Positions 29,746 to 40,069 of a DNA stretch of 64,000 nt are shown one piece after another. The stretch covers positions 1 through 64,000 of the forward strand of contig JAJCYY010000110.1 of the NCBI GenBank assembly GCA_029262735.1. Reading direction: 5' to 3'. Numbering within the stretch: the first letter of the stretch is position 1; every line of letters begins with the position of its first letter. The notes under the pieces are model-generated. The model saw only the letters and a program-made list of their open reading frames with translations, did no database searches and was not told the DNA's origin. This DNA is from Chloroflexota bacterium. Its GTDB lineage: Bacteria; Chloroflexota; Dehalococcoidia; Lucifugimonadales; Lucifugimonadaceae. A program made the position numbers and the translations under genes.

Positions 29746-31728
29746 ATGCCCAATTTCAAGACGTGGACCGTAGCTTTTACTATCGCAGCGTATTCAGCCG
29801 TGCTGGTTCTCGGTGGCCTGCTCGTCACCGGGACGGGATTCGCACAGGCGAACTCCCTGCCGCCGGAGTGCAGAGCCGATCACGATGGTGACGGAGCCAT
29901 TTCACACTCCGAGGCTGTCATGACGATTGCTGATTATCTGCTACAAGGCGGCGGCGGTTGGACACGGCCCGAGGTCGTGTCCGTGGTTACCGCGCACCTG
30001 GTCCCACGGGACTTCAACTGCGCCGAACCACCTGACCCTCTTACACCAAATGGAACCGCCGTTGTTGCCGTGGATTTCGTGCACAACGAGAACGGTCGCA
30101 ACCAGGCCCAGCCAACCGAACACATTCACCACTGGGGCATCGGTGAGACTCTCTTCTTGAGAGCAGAGGATGATAGTTCCGAGTTCTGGCTGGCAACGGG
30201 GTGGGAGATTGCGAGCGACCTTTCTGAGGCGACCATCAATATCAGAGCGGGAGTTCCGTTCCAAACCAATCGGGATAACTTCGGAAACCTGACCGCCGAG
30301 GATGTTGCGTGGAGCATGAACGACGCCAATGCAGCAACGAATCCGGGCTCCATTCATGGGCAGGCAGGCGAATTCGCAGGTCTGTGGGGTGAGTGGATCG
30401 TAGTGGACGACGGAACCGTTTCGTTTGACTTCAACCAGTTTGATTCGACCTGGAAAGCCGACTTCCTCAACCAGTCCGGTCAGGCATTTACTGTCTTCTC
30501 CAAGAATGCATTCGACACGATGGGACCTGACTGGGCGCGTAACAACATCGTTGCGACGGGACCCTTTGAGGTTGAGAGCTGGGTCGCCGATTCCGAGCTA
30601 ACGATAGTGAGTCGCTATGCAGGTGGCGGCCAACACTATCTGCCATCGCTGACTCCGAAAACAGACAGGGTCAGGTTCGTTCAAACGCCTGATCCAGCAA
30701 CCCGTGAAGCGCTGCTGAGAGCGGGCGAGGTTGATGCCAGCGTGCTCGAGCCGGCAGCCGGCGGTGATGCGATTCGGAACGGGTTCCTGAGTACGAGCAC
30801 GCAGCTCGATCGTCAGCTCGGAGTCTTCTTCTCGGGGAACCTGTGGGAAGACGTAGATGCGCGAACCGGCGAGACGTTGCCTCCGAAAACACCGTTCGAT
30901 CTTGACTGGCCGTGGATCGGATCGCCAGGTCTGCACGGCAACGGTGCGCCTGCGGACGACATGGAACAGGCGCGTCTGATCAGGCGAGCGCTGGCGATAT
31001 CCATCGACAGGGATGCGATCAACGAGGTTCTGCTTGACGGTCTCGGCCGGCCTGTGATGGTGGAGTACTTCTCGACTGCGCACCCGAACTGGAACCCGAA
31101 GTGGAACTACCCGTTCGACCCTGACGAAGCGCGCAGGATACTGAGTGACGACATCGTGGCCGATTATGAGCAGGGAGGGGCCGACACCAGTCCCGGGAAC
31201 CTGAACGGCAACGCATTCGAGATATCGGTGTATGCCGGTCCGGAGCTTGGCGGTGGAGGCGGCATCAGCGGACAAATAACGGACGCCGTGGCAGGATTCT
31301 GGGCGCAACTCGGCCTCGAGACCTTTTCGTTGAAGTATGCGTACGCGACGTTCAGACCGGGTCTCGTCAGCAGGACAAACACGATTCCCTGGGTCGCTTC
31401 GTGTGACAAGGGTCGGGAGTCGAATCCGTGGCACTTCCCGAAGGGCCTCGTGCAGACAACTTTGACACGTGGAGGGTTCGGCTGTGGATTCGAGTCACCT
31501 GAAATCCTGGACTTCTATACCAGGATGGCCACCGCGCCTGATGTGGCCACTGCCACGCAGGCTGCCAACGAGTACCTGGATTACGTGTACTTCTGGAACC
31601 TGCAGCCGGGTGTTGTTGCAGTTCCGAATGATGTCTACTTCAACCCGAAGAAGATCGCCGAGTGGCCGATGGCGAAGTCTGCATCGTCACCGATTGACAG
31701 CGTTTGGAACCTGAGGTTGAAGCCGTGA
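29746..31728 (+). CDS. Secreted family-5 solute-binding protein with N-terminal EF-hand module (copy 1)
   Basis: 660 residues. GAGGG lies ten bases before the ATG. Signal peptide about 1-35, then directly the EF-hand module at 42-92 (CRADHDGDGAISHSEAVMTI … FNC), then a solute-binding domain (about 105-660) with EIASDLSEATINIRAGVPF, TAEDVAWSMNDANAATN, GPFEVESWV, ARLIRRALAISIDRDAI and AANEYLDYVYFWNLQPGVV. It lacks a lipobox, so it would be released unless held by the EF-hand module or by a partner. The downstream gene is a paralogue of identical length. No transporter membrane genes are linked. Ligand unknown. Confidence 0.83.
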   Translation: MPNFKTWTVAFTIAAYSAVLVLGGLLVTGTGFAQANSLPPECRADHDGDGAISHSEAVMTIADYLLQGGGGWTRPEVVSVVTAHLVPRDFNCAEPPDPLTPNGTAVVAVDFVHNENGRNQAQPTEHIHHWGIGETLFLRAEDDSSEFWLATGWEIASDLSEATINIRAGVPFQTNRDNFGNLTAEDVAWSMNDANAATNPGSIHGQAGEFAGLWGEWIVVDDGTVSFDFNQFDSTWKADFLNQSGQAFTVFSKNAFDTMGPDWARNNIVATGPFEVESWVADSELTIVSRYAGGGQHYLPSLTPKTDRVRFVQTPDPATREALLRAGEVDASVLEPAAGGDAIRNGFLSTSTQLDRQLGVFFSGNLWEDVDARTGETLPPKTPFDLDWPWIGSPGLHGNGAPADDMEQARLIRRALAISIDRDAINEVLLDGLGRPVMVEYFSTAHPNWNPKWNYPFDPDEARRILSDDIVADYEQGGADTSPGNLNGNAFEISVYAGPELGGGGGISGQITDAVAGFWAQLGLETFSLKYAYATFRPGLVSRTNTIPWVASCDKGRESNPWHFPKGLVQTTLTRGGFGCGFESPEILDFYTRMATAPDVATATQAANEYLDYVYFWNLQPGVVAVPNDVYFNPKKIAEWPMAKSASSPIDSVWNLRLKP

Positions 31729-31810
31729 ACCTGCTTAATCAACTATCGAAACCCCCGTACATGACCACTCGTGAAAACAGGTCTGCGGAAAAACGACCGG
31801 AGGGACTCCG

Positions 31811-33793
31811 ATGTATGTGAGAACACTGAGGCCCGTGCTTACGGGCACGGTCATCTCGGCCTATGCCGCGGTTCTTGTTGTGGCCGGGCTTCTGGTCACT
31901 GGCGGTGTCGATTTTGCGCGGGCCGCCAGCGAAGAGCACCTGTGTCGTGCCGACACCAGCGGTGATGAGCGAATTTCAAGGGATGAGGCCGTTTCGGCTG
32001 TGAGCGCTTTCCTCACTGGCTCGCCAGACTGGGATCGTTCGCAGGTTACTGATGTAGTTGCCGCATTCCTCCTGGGTCGCACGCTCGACTGTCCTGGTGG
32101 CATCACCGTGCCCGAGCCGCAGACTCCGAACGGTGAAGCGGTCATAGCGCTAGGATCCGGATCAGTAAACGATCAGAACGGCCGAAACCAGGCGCAGTCG
32201 CCTGAGATCGTTCACTACTACGGTATCGGAGAAACGATGTTCCTCCGCGGGCAGGACGATACGGCGTTGCCGTGGCTTGCTACCGCATGGTCAATTGAAA
32301 ACGACCTGTCTGGTGCAACACTTACGATCGCGGAGGGCGTGAAGTTCCATGTTGTTGACGGTAACGATTTTGGTGATCTGACGGCCCACGACGTTGCGTT
32401 CAGCATGAATGATGCGAACGCCACCACTAACCCCAACTCAATCCATGGCCAGGCTGGTGATTTTGCCGGTTTGTTCAAGGAATGGATTGCGGTCGACGAC
32501 CGAACCGTCATATTCGACTTCGAGTCGTTCGACATCATGTGGAAGGACGACTTCCTGAACCAGTCAGGTCAAGCGTTTTCAGTTTTCTCCAAGACGGCGT
32601 TCGACACCATGGGAGAGGACTGGGTGCGGGACAACATTGTTGCTACTGGACCGTATCAGCCGGTTGAGTGGCTGCGAGACACGAAACTGGTCATGGAATC
32701 GGTGCCTAATCACTGGAAGTTCGTACCCAGGACGAATCGCATTTGGGTCCTGGAAATTGGTGAGCCAGCGACGCGATTTGCAATGCTTCAAACCGGAGCA
32801 GCTGACGTTGCAGATATCGATCCCGCCGACGCCCCTCAGTTCGTCAACGGAGGATTCGGTGTTGCCAGCACAGGTGATGGGAGACAGGAAGGTCTCTTTT
32901 TCTCAGGCAATCTGTGGGAAAAGTTCAGCGCACGCGAGGGCGAAGGTGAAGGTGAGCCGAACGAAACGCTGCTGACCCGTGGCACCTACGTGAACGACTT
33001 CCCGTGGATCGGTGATCCGTTCAGTACGAACGACCCCGGCGACATGGAAGAGGCGCGCCTGGTTCGTAGGGCGCTTGCAATTGCCATCGATCGAGATGCC
33101 ATTGTTGACAGCGTACTTGGTGGTATCGGCAAGCCGAACATGGTTCAGTACTTTTCGACGGATCACCCGAACTGGGATTCAAAATGGGATTACTACTACG
33201 ATCCAGCTGAGGCGAGGAGCATCATCTCCGGCCTTCAGGATGCTAACTACTTTAGAGGCGCAGCTGATAACAGTAATCTGAACGGCAATGCTTTCGAGAT
33301 TCCCATCTACTCTCAGAGCGGAAACACGACTATTCGAGGAGAAATCGCAGACGCAGTGGCTGGTTTCTGGGCTGACCTGGGCCTTGAGACCTACAGCTTG
33401 AAGTACACGTATCGGCTGTTCCGGCCAGGTATTGTCGGGCGGACCAATGTGCTCCCATGGATCACTGGCTGCGATCAAGGGCGGGAGTCTACTCTATGGC
33501 ATGAGCCGAAGGGACTTGTCCAATCGTCATTGAGTCGTGGTGGGTTCAGTTGCGGATTTGAGAGCCCCGAGATAACCGACTTCTACCTACGCATGGCACA
33601 CGCTCCAGATCAGGCGACAGCCACGCAGGCGGCCAACGAATACCTGGACTACGTGTACTTCTGGAACCTGCAACCGGGTGTGGTGACGATTCCGCAGGAC
33701 GTGTACTACAACCCGAACAAAATCGCTGCCTGGGACATGGGCAAATCCTCGACTTCGAAGACCGGTAACTACTGGAATCTTGAATTGCAATAG
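31811..33793 (+). CDS. Secreted family-5 solute-binding protein with N-terminal EF-hand module (copy 2)
   Basis: 660 residues and collinear with the preceding gene. GGAGGGACTCC precedes the ATG. Signal peptide about 1-38, EF-hand module at 45-94 (CRADTSGDERISRDEAVSAV … LDC), then the binding domain (NDQNGRNQAQSPEIVHYYGI, TAHDVAFSMNDANATTN, GPYQPVEWL, ARLVRRALAIAIDRDAI, YVYFWNLQPGVVTIPQDVY). The copies diverge most in the middle of the binding domain, where the ligand pocket of this fold lies, so the pair may recognise different solutes. Both keep TNVLPW/TNTIPW-type and GGFSCGFES/GGFGCGFES segments, which suggests a shared core ligand type. Confidence 0.83.
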   Translation: MYVRTLRPVLTGTVISAYAAVLVVAGLLVTGGVDFARAASEEHLCRADTSGDERISRDEAVSAVSAFLTGSPDWDRSQVTDVVAAFLLGRTLDCPGGITVPEPQTPNGEAVIALGSGSVNDQNGRNQAQSPEIVHYYGIGETMFLRGQDDTALPWLATAWSIENDLSGATLTIAEGVKFHVVDGNDFGDLTAHDVAFSMNDANATTNPNSIHGQAGDFAGLFKEWIAVDDRTVIFDFESFDIMWKDDFLNQSGQAFSVFSKTAFDTMGEDWVRDNIVATGPYQPVEWLRDTKLVMESVPNHWKFVPRTNRIWVLEIGEPATRFAMLQTGAADVADIDPADAPQFVNGGFGVASTGDGRQEGLFFSGNLWEKFSAREGEGEGEPNETLLTRGTYVNDFPWIGDPFSTNDPGDMEEARLVRRALAIAIDRDAIVDSVLGGIGKPNMVQYFSTDHPNWDSKWDYYYDPAEARSIISGLQDANYFRGAADNSNLNGNAFEIPIYSQSGNTTIRGEIADAVAGFWADLGLETYSLKYTYRLFRPGIVGRTNVLPWITGCDQGRESTLWHEPKGLVQSSLSRGGFSCGFESPEITDFYLRMAHAPDQATATQAANEYLDYVYFWNLQPGVVTIPQDVYYNPNKIAAWDMGKSSTSKTGNYWNLELQ

Positions 33794-33835
33794 AAACGGA
33801 AAATTGCGCATACCCGAGTTCTGCGATGGCGCCTG

Positions 33836-33868
33836 CCGGGTGTGACCAATAGCAAAAAGATCACCCGG
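33836..33868 (+). other. Stem-loop in the operon gap
   Basis: A perfect 7-bp stem CCGGGTG/CACCCGG encloses a 19-base loop between the second binding protein and the 33934 gene. There is no T-tract after it, so it is unlikely to terminate transcription; mRNA processing or stability is possible. Confidence 0.3.
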
Positions 33869-33933
33869 TATTTCGACTTGGGCAAGAAGTGACGAGGGCG
33901 GGCTGGATAAATATCGGCTGGTGGATAAAACAA

Positions 33934-36900
33934 ATGAGTTCCTGGAAAACAGACGGCGCAATGTCGGCCAGCGACGTTGGCCGGGCACTGCTCACGCTAA
34001 CCGTGATGGCACTCCTGACGGCGACCCTGTTACAACGGCCGGCCGCTGCCGTTACAGCCACCCTTCATGTAGCCAATGAGGGGACAAAGATAACCACAGA
34101 GATCGCGGCTCCGGACGGGTACACGAATGTTTCGACGGTATTCACCACCTATAGATCAGATGTTGTTGCTGAGCGCCTGATAGTGCCCGACTCTGACCTG
34201 GTCAGGTTGGTGGTGACGGACCCCAGCCAGGACATCGTGACGGATAAGACTGTAACGTCGACGAGCCTGGATGTAGACAACAACAATAACGGGGTGGGGG
34301 ACGGAACTAACGTGATCTCCGTGGGGATCGCCGAGGTGGTGACAATCTTCCTGACGGGGCAATACAGTTCGCCGATAGTCGGTTCGGTTGACTCTATTCA
34401 GATCATAGGTTCAGACGGAACTACTGACCTGACGCAGACTGAACTCGCCGTTCTAGATCGGTATAGCGGCGATCATGTTCGTGGAGTTGATCCTTGGCTA
34501 AGGGTTATTCGGAATATTTCCGGACCAGATATCCAGCTACATTCCGTCATCTACCAGACATCAGTGCCAGATACCGTTTCGGTCGAGGTGAGAAGCGAAA
34601 TTGAACCAGTGCCGATAATTGTTGACCTGCTTGAGACTGACCTCAGCAGCGGTCGGTTTGAAGGTTGGGTTCGCGTCATCAATCCGGTGCAGCAGAGCTC
34701 CACCTCCTCCCTGGCACCCGGTGACAAGTCGGCCAGGATCAGGACCATTGCCGGACCGGTGGTAGCCATGTACATGGACGCGCAGGGCACGCAGCGCGAG
34801 GCATTCGTAGCTGTAGATACGCTGGCACCAGACCTTGGTATCGACGCGCCTTTTCACGAATCGATTACTCAGGACCAACGACCGGAATTCCTTGGGAGCT
34901 TCACAGATAACGGCGCCGGATCGGACGTCAGTAGCGTCCGCATATTGATCGACTCCAGCGATGATCCGGCAAATGGCAGTGATGTTGTTGACTCGTTCGG
35001 CGTCGTTTCGCCGTTCGCAAAGGATCTACCCATCGCAACTAACGGCGCTGTGGATGGAGATTTGACGATGTCGTTCTCCGCTCGGCCGGTCAACGACCTG
35101 CCAAGGCCCGGTTTACCGGTTCAGCAAAACATTGTTGACTTCGTTGCCACGGCAAATGATCTTGCAGGCAATGTCGGCTTTTCGGACTCTGATCCTGCAG
35201 ATTCAACAAGCATCGGCCCGGGATCAATAGTCGGAGGCAACCAGGTCCATGAGGTGACGATCGATCATGTTAGCTTTGGCTTTGACAAGACTTTCGGCGC
35301 TAGCTTCCTAACGAATGCACCTGGCGGCGGATTGACTGACATACTGCTCCGCTTCTCAGATCCGCTAAACGTGGCATCAATCGATCCGACCGATTTCGTG
35401 GTCCGACTGGCAGATGGAAGTTCGACCGTTCCACGGAGCATCGTCGTCGAAGGCGACATGATCGTTCGCATCGGGTTATTCGTGGAAATGGCCCCACTCG
35501 ATCCAGTCCTGGTCAAGCTGATTGATTCGATATCGGACCTTGCCGGGAATGTTCGAACCGCTGACTCAGTTGAGATTAACGGTTCGATCGGGTCCGTATT
35601 CGTCGCGAACGAACAATCGCGGACGACAACGGAAATCCCGGCGCCTGACGACTACAGCTCCGTTCAACACGTGTTCTCTACATATGTGCCCGAGGATCCT
35701 TCAGAACGAATCATCGCAACGGAAGCGGACCTTGCGAAGGTAGTGGTGATCGATCCCGGCCGTAACATTCTCGAGCCGGTCATCACTGTTCCTCCTGACA
35801 TTCGTGTGGATAACAATGTCACCGGTCCGGGGGACGACTCGAACCTATTGACGATACCGATTGGTCAGACGGTGGTGATATTCCTCAACGGTAAATCGGG
35901 GACGCCAATCACAGGTCCTGACGGCACAATCCGAATTATGAGCGGCGGGGTTGATTTACTTGCAAACGGGACGTTAATCATTGTCACGCGCTTCGACGGC
36001 GATGGAACATCGGATCCAATACTCCGTGTACAGCGAAATATCGGATCCGGAGATGTAGTGATCGACTCGATCGATTACGAAACGTCTGGTCCGGACGCGG
36101 CGGAGGTAACTGTTACAAGCGATCTGGACACAGTAGGCGTTACGGTGCAACTCCTGGAAACGAACAGGAGCACAGGGCGGTTCGAAGGATTCGTGCGACT
36201 TGCAGGGGATTCACCGGACGCTCAATCGAAATCGTCGAATACGCCGGGTGATCAAAGTGCTGCGATAACGGTTACAGCCGGTCCTCTCGCTGTTGCATAT
36301 CAGAATTCCGAGGGGGAGCAGTGGGGCACGTTCTTAGGGATTGACGTAACCCCGCCCGAGCCGACTATTCAGTCTCCAGCACTTTTCAGCGCCACGCAGA
36401 ACCGGCGGCCAACCTTCGCAGCGACATTCACGGACAACATTTCTGGTCTCGTCGTAAGCAGCGCACGTGTGCTGATCGACGGAGCAGACGATCCGGACAA
36501 CGTTGTTTCCGTTGTCAGTCCATTTGGCACAGTCTCACCAAGCGCGGTTGAACTGAGCTTCCCGACAGCCGGCGCTGCTGACGGCGATCTTGTATTCACA
36601 GGGGCGGAAGCTCCTGCTCAAAACTTGCCGAACCCGTCAGTATTCGTCCCAGACCACTTTGTCGACTTTGTAGCAACCGCAATTGACATGGCCGGAAACA
36701 TTGGCTTCTCCGATGCAGATCCTAATGATCCAATTAGCGTCGGATTCGACACGATCGCGGGCGGCAATCAGATCCACGTCGTCCACATTGATCAATTTAT
36801 TCCCAGTTTTGACGTGGCCCCTGGAAGTCATCTGACAGGGAAAAGGTTCGATCATAGTCGGTGGATGGAAGTTCTCAGCAGGAACTCAATCAGGCTGACA

Positions 36901-39900
36901 TTCAGCGAGCCGTTGGATGGCTTTAGCCTGCAAGTGACTGATTTCCAGGTCACGCTGGATGATGGCAGTATTCACACTCCCGTCAGCCTGGCCCTGGTTG
37001 ACGAACGTGTTTACCTGCAACTTGTAAACGATATTCCGAGCGATGACACGCCAAGGGTCGCCATAACCGGCCCAATCGCCGACCGTGCTGGCAACATTAC
37101 AGCTGCCGGCGATGTCGAGATATCCGACGGGATCCCACCGACGGTCATTGTGATGGTTTCCGGCGGATCCGGCTCTGGCGTCGGGGACGAGAGCCCGGAC
37201 AGGCTGACAAACGACGGCATGACCATCACGATAGTCTCTGATGAGCAACTCACTGCCTCTCCGCAGGTCGCCGTTCACCGCCAGGGCGACAATCAGCCTG
37301 AAGTCGACATTATTGCACTCGCTGCAGGCATTAATACATTTGAGGCTACTTACTCGCACCCTGGCGGAGCCCCGGACAGTCCGCGGGCAGTGATCGTTAC
37401 CGCAATCGATATCAATGGCAACGTGGCCACTTCAGGCGGCATCGACGACCACGTGTTCACATTAGACGTCACCATCCCTGATCCGGTGTTCAGGCTCAAC
37501 CCTGAGAGTGCTCCCGGTAGCAGTTTCACGCCGTCACACACTCCACTGATCACTCTCGACTATGAAGAGTCCGGTGAGCAGCACACCGTAAGCCTCCTCG
37601 ATGTGACGATTGATGACTTGCAGGTAGCCGGAGATTTCGCTCCACATGAGAATGGGCTCTCCCACTTCTTCCGGCCTGCGGCTGACCTTGCGACCGGCCC
37701 TCACCGGCTTGTGATTAAGGCCAGTGGTGCACAGGATGCAGCCGGCAATGCACATGAATCTGAAGTTGTCTTCGACTTCGAGGTCGATCCCCCGGTGCTG
37801 TCATTACCCATCCTGCCCGCCGACCCTGGGATTCTTTTCGAAGTGGACATGGATCCAGCAGAGGCAACGGTAGTGTTCAATGACACGTTGCTGCTGGAGG
37901 CTCTGCCGCGGGACATAACCGGAGTTGAGCTCGGGCAGGGTCTGGGAGCGGGAGAGGTATCGGTCTCCTGGACGATCTTGCAGGGTCTGTCGACCATCGA
38001 TCCGCAGACAGGTCTGTTCACGGCGGCAGCGGTCGAGGAGACGGCGATCGTGCAGGCGACAGTGATCCAGCCGAACGAGTTCGATCCCGCTTCGACCCGC
38101 TCCGGCATCGCCACTGTCAGGGTGGTGGAAGACCTGAACCCACTACCTCCCCCCGATGAGGCCCCGAAGATTGTTATTGTGAGCGCGACAGGGGAGCTAA
38201 CTGGCGTGCCGGTGACATTTTCCGCTATCGTCGATGACCCGAATCCAGGGGACGGTGTCAACGTGGAGTGGGACTTCGAATACGATGGCGCAAACTTCGT
38301 TGCTGATTCCTCCGGTATCAATTTCAGGTTTGCTTCCCACACGTTTACCACGGCTGGTTTGCACATGGTGGCTGCGCGTGCGACGGATGGGGGAGGATTA
38401 TCGAGCGGGGTTGCCACGTTCGATGTGACACTTCTCAATCCGTTGCCGCAAATCATCGTTGAGGATCCGACGTCACTGGTTCGACCGGGAATATCACTCG
38501 ATTTCCAGGAGCCGGTACTGGTTGAGCAGGTTTTACTGGACGGCTCTGATGTCACTGCGGACGTAGTCCTCGTTGCCAGTGCCAGGTACTTCTATTTTCC
38601 AGTATCGGATCTCGCCCTTGGTCCGCACACCGTTACTGCCGCGGCCCGGCGTGTGAGCGATTCAACGCCCGTCAACCTCCAGCAGGCATTCGAAGTGGTG
38701 GAGCAGGAGGGTTTCGTCTTCGATCTTGTGCCGGGATGGAACCTGATCTCATTTCCCGGACACCCGGCTGATCCGGACATAAACTTTGTGTTCCCGGGAC
38801 AGGTTGACCATGTGATCGAACCACGACGGAACATGGACCCGGCCAGCGGTCTGTGCACGCCGTGGGAATCCGACCTGTCCCAGTGCCCGAGCGCCACGCA
38901 AGACCCTGTGAGTGGCTTCCTGACGCCGGAGCCGGGGAGCGGCCTGGTCACCGTGCGCGCTGTCCAGGCTTACTGGGTACACCTCGACGGAGACGTTGCG
39001 ATCCAGGCGAGCACACTCCTGTTCAGTGACGTCCAATTTAGCAGGGTTTTTGTCACGAACGGCTTCTCCGCCGTTGGTCCAAACAGCTTCTGGGGCCTTG
39101 ATGCGGCTGCAAGGAGCCATATGCTCGCAGATGACGCGTTCCACGGCACGAATTGGGTGCGGGCGCTGGGCTGGGATGCGAACAGCGCCACCGCGTTCGA
39201 GATCCTTCCGCACACCGGGGCAACGGTGCAGGCGGGACGTGGATACTACCTTGAGGTTGCCAGCCAGGGATTCATGCACTTTGTAGCCCAGCCCGGTGTA
39301 AACCCGTCCGCACCGGCTGGCCAGGTGAGCAATGTCGCAGGTGATATGTTCGATTTCGATATCGAAATGGACGTGGGCTGGAGCTATATCTCACTACCCG
39401 GCGACCCGCTGGACCCAGACGTCAACGTGGTGTTCACAGACCTGTTCGTGGACGCGGTTTTGGAGTTCGATCCAACGGCTCCTGGTCTGTTCAAGGTCGC
39501 CGTGCGCGACTTCATTTCCGGTCTGCTTGAACCGGCCACGGAACACGGGCTGGTTCAAGTGGGCGCAGGTCCCGGCCTGATGGTTCATTCGGTAGCTCCA
39601 ACTGTGCTCTCGTTGACACTTCAGAGATCAGCCTTCGGCAATCCGCTCGTGGAAGGGTGGAACTTCGTCGGTCCGATTGCAGATTCGATTTCGTCTTCTC
39701 ACCTGCACGCGTCGGTGGATAACGTGCTTTCGGACGACTGGGACTGGATAGAGGAGTTGATACCGGGTATACCGCAATCTGGATCGCCGAGTGCGTCCGA
39801 TGCCTTTGGGCACGGTAAGGACCCGGTAGGCCCGGATGATCCCGGCGTCGGACTGGCATATGGCCGGGCATACTGGGTGCTTGTTAACTCGATCCCACCA

Positions 39901-40065
39901 CCGCTGGCCGCTTGCAGGGCCGACGCGGACGAAAGCGGGCGGATCGAGCGCTCTGAAGCGCTCATCGCAGTCACTTCGTACCTGCTGGGTGGCAGTGAGT
40001 GGTCGCGACAGGATGCCATCGAAGTGGTGACAGCGTTCTTCCTCGAGACAGAGATATCGTGCTGA
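33934..40065 (+). CDS. Giant secreted surface protein with two 520-residue repeats, PKD domain, WNLISFP repeats and C-terminal EF-hand module
   Basis: 2043 residues from MSSWKTDG, chosen over an in-frame GTG 15 codons earlier because it gives a cleaner signal peptide (hydrophobic ALLTLTVMALLTATLL, cleavage near AAA). Two tandem roughly 520-residue blocks follow, each with VANEx…TTEI, FxTY, LLETxxSxGRFEG, DNxxG…SSxRILID and VGGNQ/AGGNQ. Next are SwmB/Big-type strands (IRLTFSEPLDGFSL, DRAGNITAAGDV), a PKD domain (VNVEWDFEYDG) and two 'GWNLISFPGHPADPD / GWSYISLPGDPLDPD' units. The C-terminal residues are the Cys-bounded EF-hand module (CRADADESGRIERSEA … EISC, about 1994-2043). A structural cell-surface or S-layer-like role is inferred. 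It is the sixth gene of the operon. Confidence 0.8.
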   Translation: MSSWKTDGAMSASDVGRALLTLTVMALLTATLLQRPAAAVTATLHVANEGTKITTEIAAPDGYTNVSTVFTTYRSDVVAERLIVPDSDLVRLVVTDPSQDIVTDKTVTSTSLDVDNNNNGVGDGTNVISVGIAEVVTIFLTGQYSSPIVGSVDSIQIIGSDGTTDLTQTELAVLDRYSGDHVRGVDPWLRVIRNISGPDIQLHSVIYQTSVPDTVSVEVRSEIEPVPIIVDLLETDLSSGRFEGWVRVINPVQQSSTSSLAPGDKSARIRTIAGPVVAMYMDAQGTQREAFVAVDTLAPDLGIDAPFHESITQDQRPEFLGSFTDNGAGSDVSSVRILIDSSDDPANGSDVVDSFGVVSPFAKDLPIATNGAVDGDLTMSFSARPVNDLPRPGLPVQQNIVDFVATANDLAGNVGFSDSDPADSTSIGPGSIVGGNQVHEVTIDHVSFGFDKTFGASFLTNAPGGGLTDILLRFSDPLNVASIDPTDFVVRLADGSSTVPRSIVVEGDMIVRIGLFVEMAPLDPVLVKLIDSISDLAGNVRTADSVEINGSIGSVFVANEQSRTTTEIPAPDDYSSVQHVFSTYVPEDPSERIIATEADLAKVVVIDPGRNILEPVITVPPDIRVDNNVTGPGDDSNLLTIPIGQTVVIFLNGKSGTPITGPDGTIRIMSGGVDLLANGTLIIVTRFDGDGTSDPILRVQRNIGSGDVVIDSIDYETSGPDAAEVTVTSDLDTVGVTVQLLETNRSTGRFEGFVRLAGDSPDAQSKSSNTPGDQSAAITVTAGPLAVAYQNSEGEQWGTFLGIDVTPPEPTIQSPALFSATQNRRPTFAATFTDNISGLVVSSARVLIDGADDPDNVVSVVSPFGTVSPSAVELSFPTAGAADGDLVFTGAEAPAQNLPNPSVFVPDHFVDFVATAIDMAGNIGFSDADPNDPISVGFDTIAGGNQIHVVHIDQFIPSFDVAPGSHLTGKRFDHSRWMEVLSRNSIRLTFSEPLDGFSLQVTDFQVTLDDGSIHTPVSLALVDERVYLQLVNDIPSDDTPRVAITGPIADRAGNITAAGDVEISDGIPPTVIVMVSGGSGSGVGDESPDRLTNDGMTITIVSDEQLTASPQVAVHRQGDNQPEVDIIALAAGINTFEATYSHPGGAPDSPRAVIVTAIDINGNVATSGGIDDHVFTLDVTIPDPVFRLNPESAPGSSFTPSHTPLITLDYEESGEQHTVSLLDVTIDDLQVAGDFAPHENGLSHFFRPAADLATGPHRLVIKASGAQDAAGNAHESEVVFDFEVDPPVLSLPILPADPGILFEVDMDPAEATVVFNDTLLLEALPRDITGVELGQGLGAGEVSVSWTILQGLSTIDPQTGLFTAAAVEETAIVQATVIQPNEFDPASTRSGIATVRVVEDLNPLPPPDEAPKIVIVSATGELTGVPVTFSAIVDDPNPGDGVNVEWDFEYDGANFVADSSGINFRFASHTFTTAGLHMVAARATDGGGLSSGVATFDVTLLNPLPQIIVEDPTSLVRPGISLDFQEPVLVEQVLLDGSDVTADVVLVASARYFYFPVSDLALGPHTVTAAARRVSDSTPVNLQQAFEVVEQEGFVFDLVPGWNLISFPGHPADPDINFVFPGQVDHVIEPRRNMDPASGLCTPWESDLSQCPSATQDPVSGFLTPEPGSGLVTVRAVQAYWVHLDGDVAIQASTLLFSDVQFSRVFVTNGFSAVGPNSFWGLDAAARSHMLADDAFHGTNWVRALGWDANSATAFEILPHTGATVQAGRGYYLEVASQGFMHFVAQPGVNPSAPAGQVSNVAGDMFDFDIEMDVGWSYISLPGDPLDPDVNVVFTDLFVDAVLEFDPTAPGLFKVAVRDFISGLLEPATEHGLVQVGAGPGLMVHSVAPTVLSLTLQRSAFGNPLVEGWNFVGPIADSISSSHLHASVDNVLSDDWDWIEELIPGIPQSGSPSASDAFGHGKDPVGPDDPGVGLAYGRAYWVLVNSIPPPLAACRADADESGRIERSEALIAVTSYLLGGSEWSRQDAIEVVTAFFLETEISC

Positions 40066-40069
40066 GAGG

